Positions 20,906 through 30,956 are shown, counted from the stretch's first letter. The stretch is 37,476 nt of DNA from Chitinophagales bacterium (GCA_014380545.1 JACMJP010000274.1:1-37476); one strand, 5' to 3'. Made by a program: numbers and translations. Notes: generated from the letters alone by a model not told the origin.

Positions 20906-23900
20906 ATGAAGAAAGTGTATCTATTCTTTACCCTCCTCTATTCCACACTATTTTGTTTTAAAATTTCCTTTGCGCACGGTGACGATTGCGATGTACATTC
21001 TGATAATCCTGTTTTGCAGGCAGAACATTGCGCCGTCATGGAATTAGTGCATGAAGAAGACGCAACACATATTGCGATTAACAGCGGCTCATGGTTCACA
21101 GCATCTACATGGGATGCAATGGAAATTCCACCTTCCGGCGCACGGGTTTTAATTGACAGTGGAGTTGTAGTTACTTACGATCAGGAAAGTACTACTTCTA
21201 TTTTCTGGATCAGAGTAAATGGAACCTTACAATTTGCAACAAATGTAAATACCAAACTCAGAGTAAATACAATAGTTGTTGATGCTGCCGGCACAATGAC
21301 AGTTGGTACTTCTGCTATACCCATTGCATCAAATAACACCGCAAAAATTATTTTTTCTGATGAAGGCGCTATTGATACAGACTGGGATCCATTTTTATTC
21401 AGCAAAGGATTAATTAGCCATGGTGCTTTCAATGTTTATGGAGCATCAAAATTATCTTATGCATCTATGAACACAGATCATACTGCTGGAAAAACGTTTT
21501 TAAAATTATTGGAAACACCAACCGCATGGAGTGTTGGTGATAAATTAGTTTTGGCAGGAACAAATTCATCATGGCTTGGTATCAGTGGAGATAATTCCCG
21601 TTATCATGATGAGGAATTAACCATCACATCCATCTCAGGAAAAAATGTATATTTTACAAATGATGGTGATGGAAGTAATGCTTTAAAATATACGCATAAA
21701 GCACCCACGGGATATGGATTAAAATTTCATGTTGCAAATCTTTCCCGCAACGTAATTTTTGAAACAGAAAACTGGGAGTCACTTCCTTTTTCAGAAAGAG
21801 GGCATGTAATGCTCATGCATAATCCAAATCAAAATGTTTATTATGCTTCTTTTATTGGTTTAGGAAGAACCGATAAATTAAACTTTGCTACAGACCCGGC
21901 TGTGGATGCATTAGGTAATTATTTAAGCGGAGAAGAGAATGTAAGGGGAAGGTATCCATTACATATTCACAGAGCAGGAACAAATAGTACTACAATTGAT
22001 CCGGTTAATCTGAAAGGAAACGTTGTATATACTACACCGGGTTGGGGAATTGTAAATCACTCCAGTAATGTTGTTGCAGAAGAAAATATTGTTTATGAAT
22101 TTTCAGGTGCTGCATTTGTTACTGAAGCAGGAGATGAAATCGGTTCCTTTATTAAAAATCTTGCTTTAAAAGGTGTTGGAAATGAATCGCTGCCAAATGA
22201 CTCACCGGTATTTTCAAGAATTTTGCGTTCGCAAAATTTTGATCTTGGCTATGAAGGTGATGGTTATTGGATGCACAGTAATAATTTGGAATTAGAAGGT
22301 AATATTGCTGCATCATGCAAAGGAAAAGGGTTTCATTATTTTGCTGATGATGATGATATTGCTGCTTCAAAAAAATTAAAGGTACCTGTTTCAACAATTA
22401 TGAGTCCTGTTATTGCAGGAAGTGATGATTCTGTTTCAGCAGCAATTATTCCAATAAGAAAAAACAATAATTCTGTTGTTTATAATTCTGTTGAGGCAAT
22501 GGCATTCTGGACCTTTATGTATAATGAGGATAACATAGGTGGTTTTTCGCATTCCGAAGACCAGCCTTATGCGCACAATATACTTAGTGTAATTGATAAC
22601 TTTAAATTTTGGAATTTGTTAAACAAGGGTGTTGATTTAACATATTCCGGACAAATCCATTTCAGAAACGGATTGATGTTAGGAGATCTCGAGAATCATT
22701 TTGATGACGATGACTGGATAACAGATAATGAAGATGATGGTATTGCAGTTACATCAAGTATTGTTACGGGTCAGGTTGTTATGGAAAATGTAACAATGAA
22801 AGGATGGAGAAAGGCCGCAGTAGTATTCAGAACAGATAATTCAGAAGGAACTGATGATTTGGAAGCTAATTACCGCACATCAAAAATAATTGGTGGTGTA
22901 TATGAAAACAATTATTACAATATGTATCCTGAAAAAGGAATAAGTACTTTCGGATCAAATACCTTTCAGTTTCCGAAATATTTTGAAATATCAGGTAGCC
23001 CGGTATTTAGTTCAATAACATCTAATACAGCACCTGTTGCAAATTTTTCTTATGCATCAGCAGGCGGAAAAACCGTTCAGTTTAATGGTGGATTATCATC
23101 AGATGCTGATCAGTATGTATCAACAAGCGGAAACGGAATTGCTGCATATACATGGGATTTCGGAGATGGAACTACTGGAAAAGGTGTAGACCCTGTTCAT
23201 TATTATTCTGCAGGAGGAACATATAGCGTTAACCTTACAGCTTATGACTGCCAGGGTGCAACAAATACTTTTACGAAAAGTCTTGTAGTGCATAATGAAA
23301 AATACCCGAACACTATTAAAGATTCAGGATTTGAATTATACCCTTTAGTTCAAAAAACAAATATCACAAGTACAAGAGATTTTGTTGGAATTGGATGGAT
23401 GGAAAATGGCGATTGGTTATTGCAGGATGATAAAGCTACTATCATTAATAGTATAGTTCCAAATAAACCGCTTATGCAGGTAAATAAAAATGACCGTGCA
23501 CTGCAGGAAGAAGTTGAATTTTCTTTCCAGGTAAAAAATGTTGGAACAGGTGCAATAGGAAATACATTGCAGGTAGAGGTAATTGGTATTAATGGTGAAT
23601 TTGTTAATACGAATATTGATATGTTTGGCAACTTTGAAAAATGGCCGCATAATGATATGACATTTGAACAGGATGTCTTATTAAGCGAAGAGTTTGGTAT
23701 GAGTAATTATGACTGGACAACGTTTAAAAGAACTGTTGACTTTGGAACAGGGTATGATTATATTGCTGTTTCATTTTATTCTTATGGTGTAAAAAATGTG
23801 TGGGGAGATATGCAGGGAGTTGATAATGTTTGTTTACCATGCGATTGTTCAACACCATTAGATAACTTTGAAACTCAACTTACATCCACTCATGTTAATT

Positions 23901-24667
23901 TAATTTGGGAAAATGTAGGTAGTGAAGAATATCAAATGGAAATTAAACAACAGGGTGGATCATGGACAGATTATACAGTAGAAAATACATCAATGGAATT
24001 TTCTGATCTGATTCCTAACAAAACATATAACTGGAGGGTGAAGGCATTTTGTGATGGAGCGTATACAAACTATTCTGAAATAAGAAAGTTTATAACGCCA
24101 GTTACTGGTGGCGCATGCACAACACCTACACTCACAGAAGTTTCCTTAATAACAAGCACTACAGCAACACTTAGCTGGAACCAGGTTCCCAGTGTTTTAC
24201 AATATCAGGTTCAGTACAAAAAAACAGGGACAACTACCTGGACGAGTGTTTATACAACAAATGCTTTCCTTGCAGTTACCGGTCTTTCACCAAGCACATC
24301 CTATCAATGGAAAGTGCGCAGTCAGTGTACTGAAGGATGGAAACAGTTTACAAATAATAACTCTTTTGCAACACCTTATCTTAAAGAGGGAGAAATTTCT
24401 GCAGATGAAATGGATTTAGATATTTATCTCTATCCAAACCCTGCCAGTGATGTTGTAAATGTTTCTGTTAATTCAAATATAAATGAAACAGTAACAGTGC
24501 AGTTAATTGATCTTACAGGAAGAACTGTACTTGAAGAAAGTATTTCTTTACTATACGGAGCCAGTGAGTTTTCGATAGACGTTCATGCTATCGCCCGGGG
24601 CGCATACATTTTGGAAATAAGCAGTACAAGCGGATTTTCTGAAACAACTAAGCTTATGATTGAATAA
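20906..24667 (+). CDS. Large secreted G8-domain protein with parallel beta-helix (CEMIP/TMEM2-like), PKD and FN3 domains and a T9SS type A sorting domain
   Basis: 1253 aa. Signal peptide; G8-like GSWFTASTWDAMEIPPSGARVLIDSGVVVTYDQES; HIHRAGTN...NVVYTTPGWGIVNHSSNVVAEENIVYEFSGAAFVTEAGDE; PKD AYTWDFGDGTTGKGVDPVHYYSAGGTYSVNLTAYD; two FN3-like repeats; C-terminal LYPNPASDVVNVSV...LIDLTGRTVLEESIS...GAYILEISS. Confidence 0.87.
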   Translation: MKKVYLFFTLLYSTLFCFKISFAHGDDCDVHSDNPVLQAEHCAVMELVHEEDATHIAINSGSWFTASTWDAMEIPPSGARVLIDSGVVVTYDQESTTSIFWIRVNGTLQFATNVNTKLRVNTIVVDAAGTMTVGTSAIPIASNNTAKIIFSDEGAIDTDWDPFLFSKGLISHGAFNVYGASKLSYASMNTDHTAGKTFLKLLETPTAWSVGDKLVLAGTNSSWLGISGDNSRYHDEELTITSISGKNVYFTNDGDGSNALKYTHKAPTGYGLKFHVANLSRNVIFETENWESLPFSERGHVMLMHNPNQNVYYASFIGLGRTDKLNFATDPAVDALGNYLSGEENVRGRYPLHIHRAGTNSTTIDPVNLKGNVVYTTPGWGIVNHSSNVVAEENIVYEFSGAAFVTEAGDEIGSFIKNLALKGVGNESLPNDSPVFSRILRSQNFDLGYEGDGYWMHSNNLELEGNIAASCKGKGFHYFADDDDIAASKKLKVPVSTIMSPVIAGSDDSVSAAIIPIRKNNNSVVYNSVEAMAFWTFMYNEDNIGGFSHSEDQPYAHNILSVIDNFKFWNLLNKGVDLTYSGQIHFRNGLMLGDLENHFDDDDWITDNEDDGIAVTSSIVTGQVVMENVTMKGWRKAAVVFRTDNSEGTDDLEANYRTSKIIGGVYENNYYNMYPEKGISTFGSNTFQFPKYFEISGSPVFSSITSNTAPVANFSYASAGGKTVQFNGGLSSDADQYVSTSGNGIAAYTWDFGDGTTGKGVDPVHYYSAGGTYSVNLTAYDCQGATNTFTKSLVVHNEKYPNTIKDSGFELYPLVQKTNITSTRDFVGIGWMENGDWLLQDDKATIINSIVPNKPLMQVNKNDRALQEEVEFSFQVKNVGTGAIGNTLQVEVIGINGEFVNTNIDMFGNFEKWPHNDMTFEQDVLLSEEFGMSNYDWTTFKRTVDFGTGYDYIAVSFYSYGVKNVWGDMQGVDNVCLPCDCSTPLDNFETQLTSTHVNLIWENVGSEEYQMEIKQQGGSWTDYTVENTSMEFSDLIPNKTYNWRVKAFCDGAYTNYSEIRKFITPVTGGACTTPTLTEVSLITSTTATLSWNQVPSVLQYQVQYKKTGTTTWTSVYTTNAFLAVTGLSPSTSYQWKVRSQCTEGWKQFTNNNSFATPYLKEGEISADEMDLDIYLYPNPASDVVNVSVNSNINETVTVQLIDLTGRTVLEESISLLYGASEFSIDVHAIARGAYILEISSTSGFSETTKLMIE

Positions 24668-24688
24668 GAGCTTTTTGTAAGTTTTTTA

Positions 24689-24719
24689 AAAGCCACGATT
24701 TTTATCGTGGCTTTTTTTG
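24689..24719 (+). terminator. Rho-independent terminator after the G8 gene
   Basis: aaagccacgatttttatcgtggcttttttt: AGCCACGAT/ATCGTGGCT stem followed by a T-run. Confidence 0.92.
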
Positions 24720-24807
24720 TATGCAATATTTTTTTAATCCACACTTACAGCTACAACTTTTGCGTTTTGCTATAAGAATACAATTATAATTTTAGGTAAC
24801 AATTAAA

Positions 24808-25134
24808 ATGATCAGCATAAAAAATATAAGAGAGCGCATCCGGCTGTGGAATGTCCCGAAATTTTTCAGAAATAAATTTGTCTTTACTTTTTTTATTTTT
24901 ATTGCATGGATGTTATTTTTTGATCAGAATAATTTTTTTGTACAGTTCGGCAGAATGCAGGATCTGCGCTCAGCAAAACAGAAAAAAGAATTTTACGAAA
25001 CCGAAACCAAAACTATACAGCAGCAAATTACTGCTTTACTAAATGATAAAAGATCACTCGAAAAATTCGCCCGTGAAAAATACTACATGAAAAAACCAAA
25101 TGAAGATGTGTTTGTGATTGTTGAGAAGAAATAA
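24808..25134 (+). CDS. Septum formation initiator family protein (FtsB/DivIC-like)
   Basis: 108 aa. Single TM segment, coiled coil (LRSAKQKKEFYETETKTIQQQITALLNDKRSLEKFAREKYYMKKPNEDVFVIVE) with the family LEKFAREKYYMKKPNEDVFV motif. Confidence 0.9.
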   Translation: MISIKNIRERIRLWNVPKFFRNKFVFTFFIFIAWMLFFDQNNFFVQFGRMQDLRSAKQKKEFYETETKTIQQQITALLNDKRSLEKFAREKYYMKKPNEDVFVIVEKK

Positions 25135-25138
25135 ATAT

Positions 25139-25921
25139 CTAAACATCATACTTTCTCAGCAATTTCAGCAGTACCTGCAAATCATCCGGCATTTCACTTT
25201 TACAAATAATAACTTCTTTGGTTGAAGGGTGATGAAAATGTAATTCAGAAGCATGTAATGTTAATCTTGATATAATAGGCTTCTCTGTGGTGTTCATCTC
25301 TAATAGCTCTTTATTTTCTTTGTCTTCAATGTTTATATCTGGTAGCACAGTGGATTTAGTTTTATAGTTTTTTTTAATGGATGATAAATAAAATGCATCA
25401 GCCCCGGCATATACTTCATCCACTAATAAGCCATGGCCTATTGCTGCAAGATGCACTCTTATCTGGTGTGTTCGTCCTGTTTTTATTTCTACATTTAATA
25501 CACTTGCATGTTTAAATTCTTCTTCTACTTTATAAATGGTTAAAGATTTTTTTCCTTTCGGATGTGTAACCATTATATTTGGTTTTACAGGATGCGGCGC
25601 AATTGGAAAATTTATCTGCCCGGCTTTATTCATTAATCTTCCCCGCACAATTGCTTTATATAATTTTTTCACATTATGTTTTTCAAATTCCTCATTTAAA
25701 AATTTATGTGCCGCTTCATTTTTTGCAAAACAAATTACACCGCTGGTGTTTTTGTCAATTCTGTGCACAACAAATAATTTCCCGTATGTTTTTTCCAATT
25801 CTTTTTGCAGGCAGGGCACTTCAATATTCCGCTGGGGAATTACTGCAATGCCTGCAGGTTTATCTGCAACCAGCACATCAGCATCTTCAAATAATATTTT
25901 AAAACTGCTTTTCATCCGCAT
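25139..25921 (-). CDS. RluA family pseudouridine synthase
   Basis: 260 aa. VLVADKPAGIAVIPQ, VHRIDKNTSGVICFAKN, IKTGRTHQIRVHLAAIGHGLLVDEVYAG. Confidence 0.95.
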   Translation of the reverse strand: MRMKSSFKILFEDADVLVADKPAGIAVIPQRNIEVPCLQKELEKTYGKLFVVHRIDKNTSGVICFAKNEAAHKFLNEEFEKHNVKKLYKAIVRGRLMNKAGQINFPIAPHPVKPNIMVTHPKGKKSLTIYKVEEEFKHASVLNVEIKTGRTHQIRVHLAAIGHGLLVDEVYAGADAFYLSSIKKNYKTKSTVLPDINIEDKENKELLEMNTTEKPIISRLTLHASELHFHHPSTKEVIICKSEMPDDLQVLLKLLRKYDV

Positions 25922-25970
25922 AAAAATACATGTTCAAAATGGAGTGTTAAAACGTTTTAAGCTAATAACC

Positions 25971-25998
25971 TTGCAACGTTCTAACTTTCCTATCTTTA
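25971..25998 (+). promoter_or_regulatory. Predicted promoter TTG-N17-TATCTTTA upstream of the DUF2723 gene
   Basis: ttgcaacgttctaactttcctatcttta, 24 nt upstream of the ATG at 26023. Confidence 0.55.
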
Positions 25999-26022
25999 CC
26001 GCCAGCAAAAAAAGAACAACAA

Positions 26023-29000
26023 ATGATCGCATATAACAGGATCAATAATATAACAGGATGGGTAGTATTTTTCATTGCTCTCATTTCTTATACAATGACG
26101 ATGGAAGCATCCGCAAGCTGGTGGGACTGCGGGGAATTTATTGCAGCAGCATATAAATTGCAGGTTGTTCATCCGCCGGGTGCACCAATTTTTTTAATGA
26201 TGGGGAAAATTTTCACCCTGTTTGCATCATCACCCGAGCAGGTTTCAGTTATGATGAATTTCTTTTCTGCTTTGTCAACTGCATTTGCCGTGCTCTTTTG
26301 TTTTTGGATTGCTACAAGACTTGCAAAAAAATTATTAATAGGTGATGGCGAAATAACAAAAGCAAATACTGCAGCAGTTATGTTCACTGGAATAGTTGCA
26401 GGTTTAACCTGTGCTTATATGGATAGTTGGTGGTTCAGTGCTGTGGAAGCCGAGGTTTATGCACTTGCAACATTCTTTTTTGCAATGACTTTTTGGGCAA
26501 TGATAAAATGGGAAGAGAAAGCTGATACTCCTGAAGGTGACAGATGGATATTATTTATATTCCTTATGATAGGATTGAGCATGGGAGTGCATTTATTAAG
26601 CTTACTTACAATTCCGGCAATGGGATTAATTTATTATTTCCGCAATTATAAATATTCCGCAAAAGGATTTTGGGCAGCAATGGGAATAAGCTTTGTAATT
26701 CTCGGAATTATTCTTTTTGGTGTAATTGATAAATTTATTGCAATAGCAGCATGGTTCGACAGGACATTTGTAAATGGTTTTAGCCTGCCGTTTAACAGCG
26801 GAACATTTTTCTTCTGTGTGTTATTAGTTGGCGGAACAATTTATTTAGTGCGTTACGCTGCTCTAAGGGGAAAGCGGGTTATTTATATAGCCTCTATGAG
26901 TTTCCTTATGTTAATTATTGGGTGGAGTTCCAATGCAATGGTACTAATACGGGCGAAAGCAGAACCTGTAATTAATATGAATGGAATTAATGATGTGCAT
27001 AGTTTTCTTTCTTATTTGCGCCGTGAACAATACGGTTCAAGAGACCTTGGGTATGGGCCGTACTGGACAGCAAGACCTCTTGATATTGAATATACCGGTG
27101 ATAAATGGGGTAAAATACCCGGAGGTGAAGAGTATGTTTCTGTAGGAAAAGATTTTAAAATTATTTACGACTTGCCGGATGATCAATTACGGGCAGCGGG
27201 ACTAACTCCCGCTCAAATTGATCTTATGAAAAAGAGGAATAAACAAACTTTATTTCCAAGAATGGGATCTCTCGAGTCGAGACATGCCAGTTTATATTAC
27301 AATTTTGTTGGAGTACCTGAAGGTCAGGAATCAACTTATGTTCCGGATGGTTTGGATAATTTTCAATTCTTCCGTGAGTACCAGATCGGGTATATGTTCT
27401 GGCGGTATTTTATGTGGAATTTTTCAGGAAGACAAAATGATTCGCAGGGTTATTTCCATGATGGAATGAAGGATGGTAACTGGATAACCGGTATTGAAGC
27501 CCTGGATAAAACAAAAAACGAACATCTGCAAAATCTTCCGCCAAGCATGAAAGATGTAATGAGCCGCAATACATTTTTCATGATACCATTTATTCTTGGT
27601 TTACTCGGAATGGTCATTCACTTGCGAAAAGACTGGAAGGGCTTTCTTATTTTATTTATGTTTTTCTTTTTTATGGGGTTTATGAATCTTTTTAATTCAA
27701 ATGAACCCCCTATAGAACCACGGGAAAGGGATTACGCATTAGTGGGTGCTTTTTTTGTTTACGCAATTTGGGTTGGGTTTGGAGTGCTTGCATTATTTGA
27801 TATTGCAAAAAAGAAAGACACAAAAACAATTACTGAATACTTATTATATGCCGGAATTATTATGGTAATAATGTTTTTAATAGGATTAACCGTATATGAC
27901 TTTGGTAGCTTCATTGCGTATTTAATTTATGCTGCAGCAATAATTGGCATTTTATCTTTTATTGTAATTGCTGCAGGCAGGGCCTTAAAAAGTGATTATG
28001 CAGTGGCTGTATTAATAGGATTGCTTTGTTTATCTGCCCCTGTATTAATGGCGCAACAGGGATGGGATGATCATAACCGGCATAACAGAACAATGGCAAG
28101 AGATTTTGCAAGAAATTATTTAGAAAGCTGTCCGCCCAATGCTATTTTATTTACACAGGGAGATAATGATACATATCCTTTATGGTATGCACAGGAAGTA
28201 GAAGGAATAAGAACAGATGTGCGTATTATTAATTTAAGTTTATTAGGAGTGGATTGGTATATCAATCAATTACGGCATGCGGCAAATGATGCAGGGAATA
28301 TTGATCTTTTATTAGGCTATGAAAAAATATTAGGTGATAAAAGAAATTCAATTCGATTTGATACTAAAAGTAAATTTCAAAATCGTGTGGTCGATTTAAA
28401 AGAAGCAGTTTTATTTATGGGGAATGATAATCCTGAAGCGATGAGTCAAAGCACGGGAGAAAATTATATTCCTTCTCTAAAATTTAAAGTAGCCGTTGAT
28501 TCAGCAACTGCGGCACAAAATAACTTAGTGCCTGATAATTTGAAAGGAAATATTGTTTCAGAAATGCCATTTGACTTAAAAAATAAATCATTGTTAAAAA
28601 ATGATTTGATGGTGCTTGATATTGTGGCAAGTAATATTTCAAAACGCCCGATTTGTTTTGCTATTACGGTTTCGCCTGATGCATATCTCGGTCTGGAAAA
28701 ATATTTTATGCAGCGAAGCATGGTTTGGCAAATAGCACCTGTTATGATAAATGGAAACGGGTTTAATCGTGCAATAAATCAGGAGGTGATGTTTGATCAG
28801 CTTGTAACCAATAATATATTTACATACGGTGGTATAGAAACCGGAGAAAAGCTAAACCTTGAATCATCTTCTCTTGGAAGTGCTATGACTGCAAAATATG
28901 TAAACTACCAGGCGCTTGCAGGTGATTACATGGAAGAAGCATTAAATGCAGAGGCACAGGCGAAACAAATGCTTGCACAGGATTCATCCAATACCGAATT

Positions 29001-29433
29001 AAAGGAAGTTGGAAATCAACTAATGGAAGAGAGCGCTGAGAAGAAACAAAAAGCGGCTCAGGTGTTAGATATGATGATGAAAAAATTTCCTGAGAGTAGT
29101 ATGCCTTACGATTATAATATGATAAATACAGCAAATTATTACCAGTTGATAGGCAATAATGAAAGGGCATTGGAGGTAATTAATATTCTTGGGTCAAGAT
29201 GTTTGCAGGATCTGGAATATTTTTATCATATAAACAATGAAGGAGCAATGACTTCAGTTATCGATAGTGATAAGGGAGATGCTGAACGTTGTATGAATAA
29301 TGTGATAGCCATCGCTAAAAAAATTGGTGACACAACATTAGCTGATAATTATCAAAAACAGTGGGATATGTTGCGATCAACATATAATGTTCGTCCACAA
29401 CCTACTCAGCAAAATGTTCCGCAACCAAGATAA
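26023..29433 (+). CDS. DUF2723 / TMEM260-like protein O-mannosyltransferase family multi-pass membrane protein
   Basis: 1136 aa. MIAYNRINNITGWVVFFIALISYTMTMEASASWWDCGEFIAAAYKLQVVHPPGAPIFLMMG is the hallmark DUF2723 N-terminus; many TM helices followed by a soluble C-terminal part. Confidence 0.92.
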   Translation: MIAYNRINNITGWVVFFIALISYTMTMEASASWWDCGEFIAAAYKLQVVHPPGAPIFLMMGKIFTLFASSPEQVSVMMNFFSALSTAFAVLFCFWIATRLAKKLLIGDGEITKANTAAVMFTGIVAGLTCAYMDSWWFSAVEAEVYALATFFFAMTFWAMIKWEEKADTPEGDRWILFIFLMIGLSMGVHLLSLLTIPAMGLIYYFRNYKYSAKGFWAAMGISFVILGIILFGVIDKFIAIAAWFDRTFVNGFSLPFNSGTFFFCVLLVGGTIYLVRYAALRGKRVIYIASMSFLMLIIGWSSNAMVLIRAKAEPVINMNGINDVHSFLSYLRREQYGSRDLGYGPYWTARPLDIEYTGDKWGKIPGGEEYVSVGKDFKIIYDLPDDQLRAAGLTPAQIDLMKKRNKQTLFPRMGSLESRHASLYYNFVGVPEGQESTYVPDGLDNFQFFREYQIGYMFWRYFMWNFSGRQNDSQGYFHDGMKDGNWITGIEALDKTKNEHLQNLPPSMKDVMSRNTFFMIPFILGLLGMVIHLRKDWKGFLILFMFFFFMGFMNLFNSNEPPIEPRERDYALVGAFFVYAIWVGFGVLALFDIAKKKDTKTITEYLLYAGIIMVIMFLIGLTVYDFGSFIAYLIYAAAIIGILSFIVIAAGRALKSDYAVAVLIGLLCLSAPVLMAQQGWDDHNRHNRTMARDFARNYLESCPPNAILFTQGDNDTYPLWYAQEVEGIRTDVRIINLSLLGVDWYINQLRHAANDAGNIDLLLGYEKILGDKRNSIRFDTKSKFQNRVVDLKEAVLFMGNDNPEAMSQSTGENYIPSLKFKVAVDSATAAQNNLVPDNLKGNIVSEMPFDLKNKSLLKNDLMVLDIVASNISKRPICFAITVSPDAYLGLEKYFMQRSMVWQIAPVMINGNGFNRAINQEVMFDQLVTNNIFTYGGIETGEKLNLESSSLGSAMTAKYVNYQALAGDYMEEALNAEAQAKQMLAQDSSNTELKEVGNQLMEESAEKKQKAAQVLDMMMKKFPESSMPYDYNMINTANYYQLIGNNERALEVINILGSRCLQDLEYFYHINNEGAMTSVIDSDKGDAERCMNNVIAIAKKIGDTTLADNYQKQWDMLRSTYNVRPQPTQQNVPQPR

Positions 29434-30193
29434 ATTTCATAAGCGAAGGAAATTTGATAATCTTATTTTCGGGCGGCAGCCCGTATTGGAATTATTAAAT
29501 AGCGAAAAATCTGTCGATAAAATTCTTTTACAAAATAATACTGATGGAGATATACTTTCAGAAATAAAAAAAATTGCAGCACAAAAAAATATTCCGGTTA
29601 AATATGTTCCAGTAGAAAAATTAAATACTCTCACCGGTGGAATTCACCAGGGAATAATCGCATTTACTGCTGAAATTGAATTTCAGAATATTGAAAATAT
29701 ATTACCGCTTATTATTGAGCAGGGAAATGTTCCTCTTTTTGTATTATTAGATGGAATTACAGATGTAAGAAATTTTGGTGCGATTGCAAGAACTGCTTAT
29801 GCCGCAGGCGCACATGCAATTATTCTTGCTGAAAACGATGCTGCACCTGTGAATGCTGAAGCAATGAAAACAAGCGCCGGCGCCTTATCAAAACTTCCGG
29901 TTTGCCGTGAAAAAAATTTCAATCATACATTAGAATATTTAAAATTAAACGGTTTGCAAATACTTGGTGCAGACAGCAAAGCTGAAAAAATGTGTTTTGA
30001 AATTGATTTTACATTACCTGTTGTGATTATTCTTGGCAGCGAAGATATTGGAATAAGCCCTTCAGTAAAAAAATATATTGCTACAACAATTAAACTACCA
30101 ATGCAAAATAATTTTGATTCCTATAATGTAAGTGTTGCTGCGGGAATGTTATTGTATGAAATTATGAGGCAGAGATTAATCGATAATCTGTGA
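29414..30193 (+). CDS. rlmB: TrmH/SpoU family 23S rRNA (guanosine-2'-O-)-methyltransferase (RlmB-like)
   Basis: FGRQPVLELLNSEKSVDKILLQ, LLDGITDVRNFGAIARTAYAAGAHAIIL, ILGSEDIGISPSVKKY, LPMQNNFDSYNVSVAAGMLLYE. Start placed at the internal Met (29414); the ORF track begins at 29387. Confidence 0.92.
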   Translation: MFRNQDKFHKRRKFDNLIFGRQPVLELLNSEKSVDKILLQNNTDGDILSEIKKIAAQKNIPVKYVPVEKLNTLTGGIHQGIIAFTAEIEFQNIENILPLIIEQGNVPLFVLLDGITDVRNFGAIARTAYAAGAHAIILAENDAAPVNAEAMKTSAGALSKLPVCREKNFNHTLEYLKLNGLQILGADSKAEKMCFEIDFTLPVVIILGSEDIGISPSVKKYIATTIKLPMQNNFDSYNVSVAAGMLLYEIMRQRLIDNL

Positions 30194-30332
30194 TTAAAAA
30201 GATTAATACCTAATCTCCTATTAATTACCTGCACAAATAAAACGTTGTCTGCAAACAGGAAAAATGTGAACAGGTAAAATCTTTCTGTTTATTAATTATC
30301 AAATACCGTTTTTAATAAAAAATATTTAGACA

Positions 30333-30372
30333 ATAAAAAAGGCTGCATATTTTTATGCAGCCTTTTTATTAG
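30333..30372. terminator. Bidirectional terminator between rlmB and the convergent lipoprotein gene
   Basis: ataaaaaaggctgcatatttttatgcagccttttta: AAGGCTGCATA/TATGCAGCCTT stem with A and T runs on both sides. Confidence 0.9.
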
Positions 30373-30398
30373 AATTTAAAATTCTTTTGTAATGATAA

Positions 30399-30956
30399 TT
30401 AATCGATACACTCGCAATATTCAAAGTACATAGCGCCTAGAATTCCTCCGAGAGAAGTTCCTTCGCCCCATGCAACACCTGAACCTGATACATGGCCTCC
30501 CGGACCTATAATATTGAACTTAGCCATAGCTACTATACACATACATTCATCAACATCGTCTAATGAAATTGTGTAAGCATAAAGCGTAGTTCCCGGAACA
30601 TGAGAAGCCTGATAAGGGAAGTCTTTAAATCTTGGACCAGCAGGGCCCATTGGAATTAAATCGCAATCACCAGCATACAGGTAAGTTTTTGTAGGCTCAT
30701 AACCAGCATCAAAAACATAACCTACAACTAATTCATCATCAGTATTACCAACGAATACTAAACCAATAACATCACCAGTACTTGATACAAGATCTACTAC
30801 AACAATCGAATCACATAAGTGATCAGTAGCACTTTCTAATACGCTCCTAAGTGAAGTGGGGTCAGTAATTTGTTCGTTTACTTGTGGCGTTTCCTTAGAA
30901 CAGGAAACCAAAACGGCGATAATACATACCGCCAAAATCTGTGTTAGTCTTTTCAT
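30399..30956 (-). CDS. Hypothetical cysteine-containing lipoprotein
   Basis: 185 aa. MKRLTQILAVCIIAVLVSCSKE lipobox. Conserved-looking FPYQASHVPGTTLYAYTISLDDVDECMCIVAMAKFNI...GVAWGEGTSLGG...YFEYCECID. Confidence 0.8.
   Translation of the reverse strand: MKRLTQILAVCIIAVLVSCSKETPQVNEQITDPTSLRSVLESATDHLCDSIVVVDLVSSTGDVIGLVFVGNTDDELVVGYVFDAGYEPTKTYLYAGDCDLIPMGPAGPRFKDFPYQASHVPGTTLYAYTISLDDVDECMCIVAMAKFNIIGPGGHVSGSGVAWGEGTSLGGILGAMYFEYCECID

Noticed and set aside
25536-26036. 166-aa plus ORF opposite the RluA-family gene
   Set aside because: Long but antisense to a gene with clear catalytic motifs; no recognisable domain.
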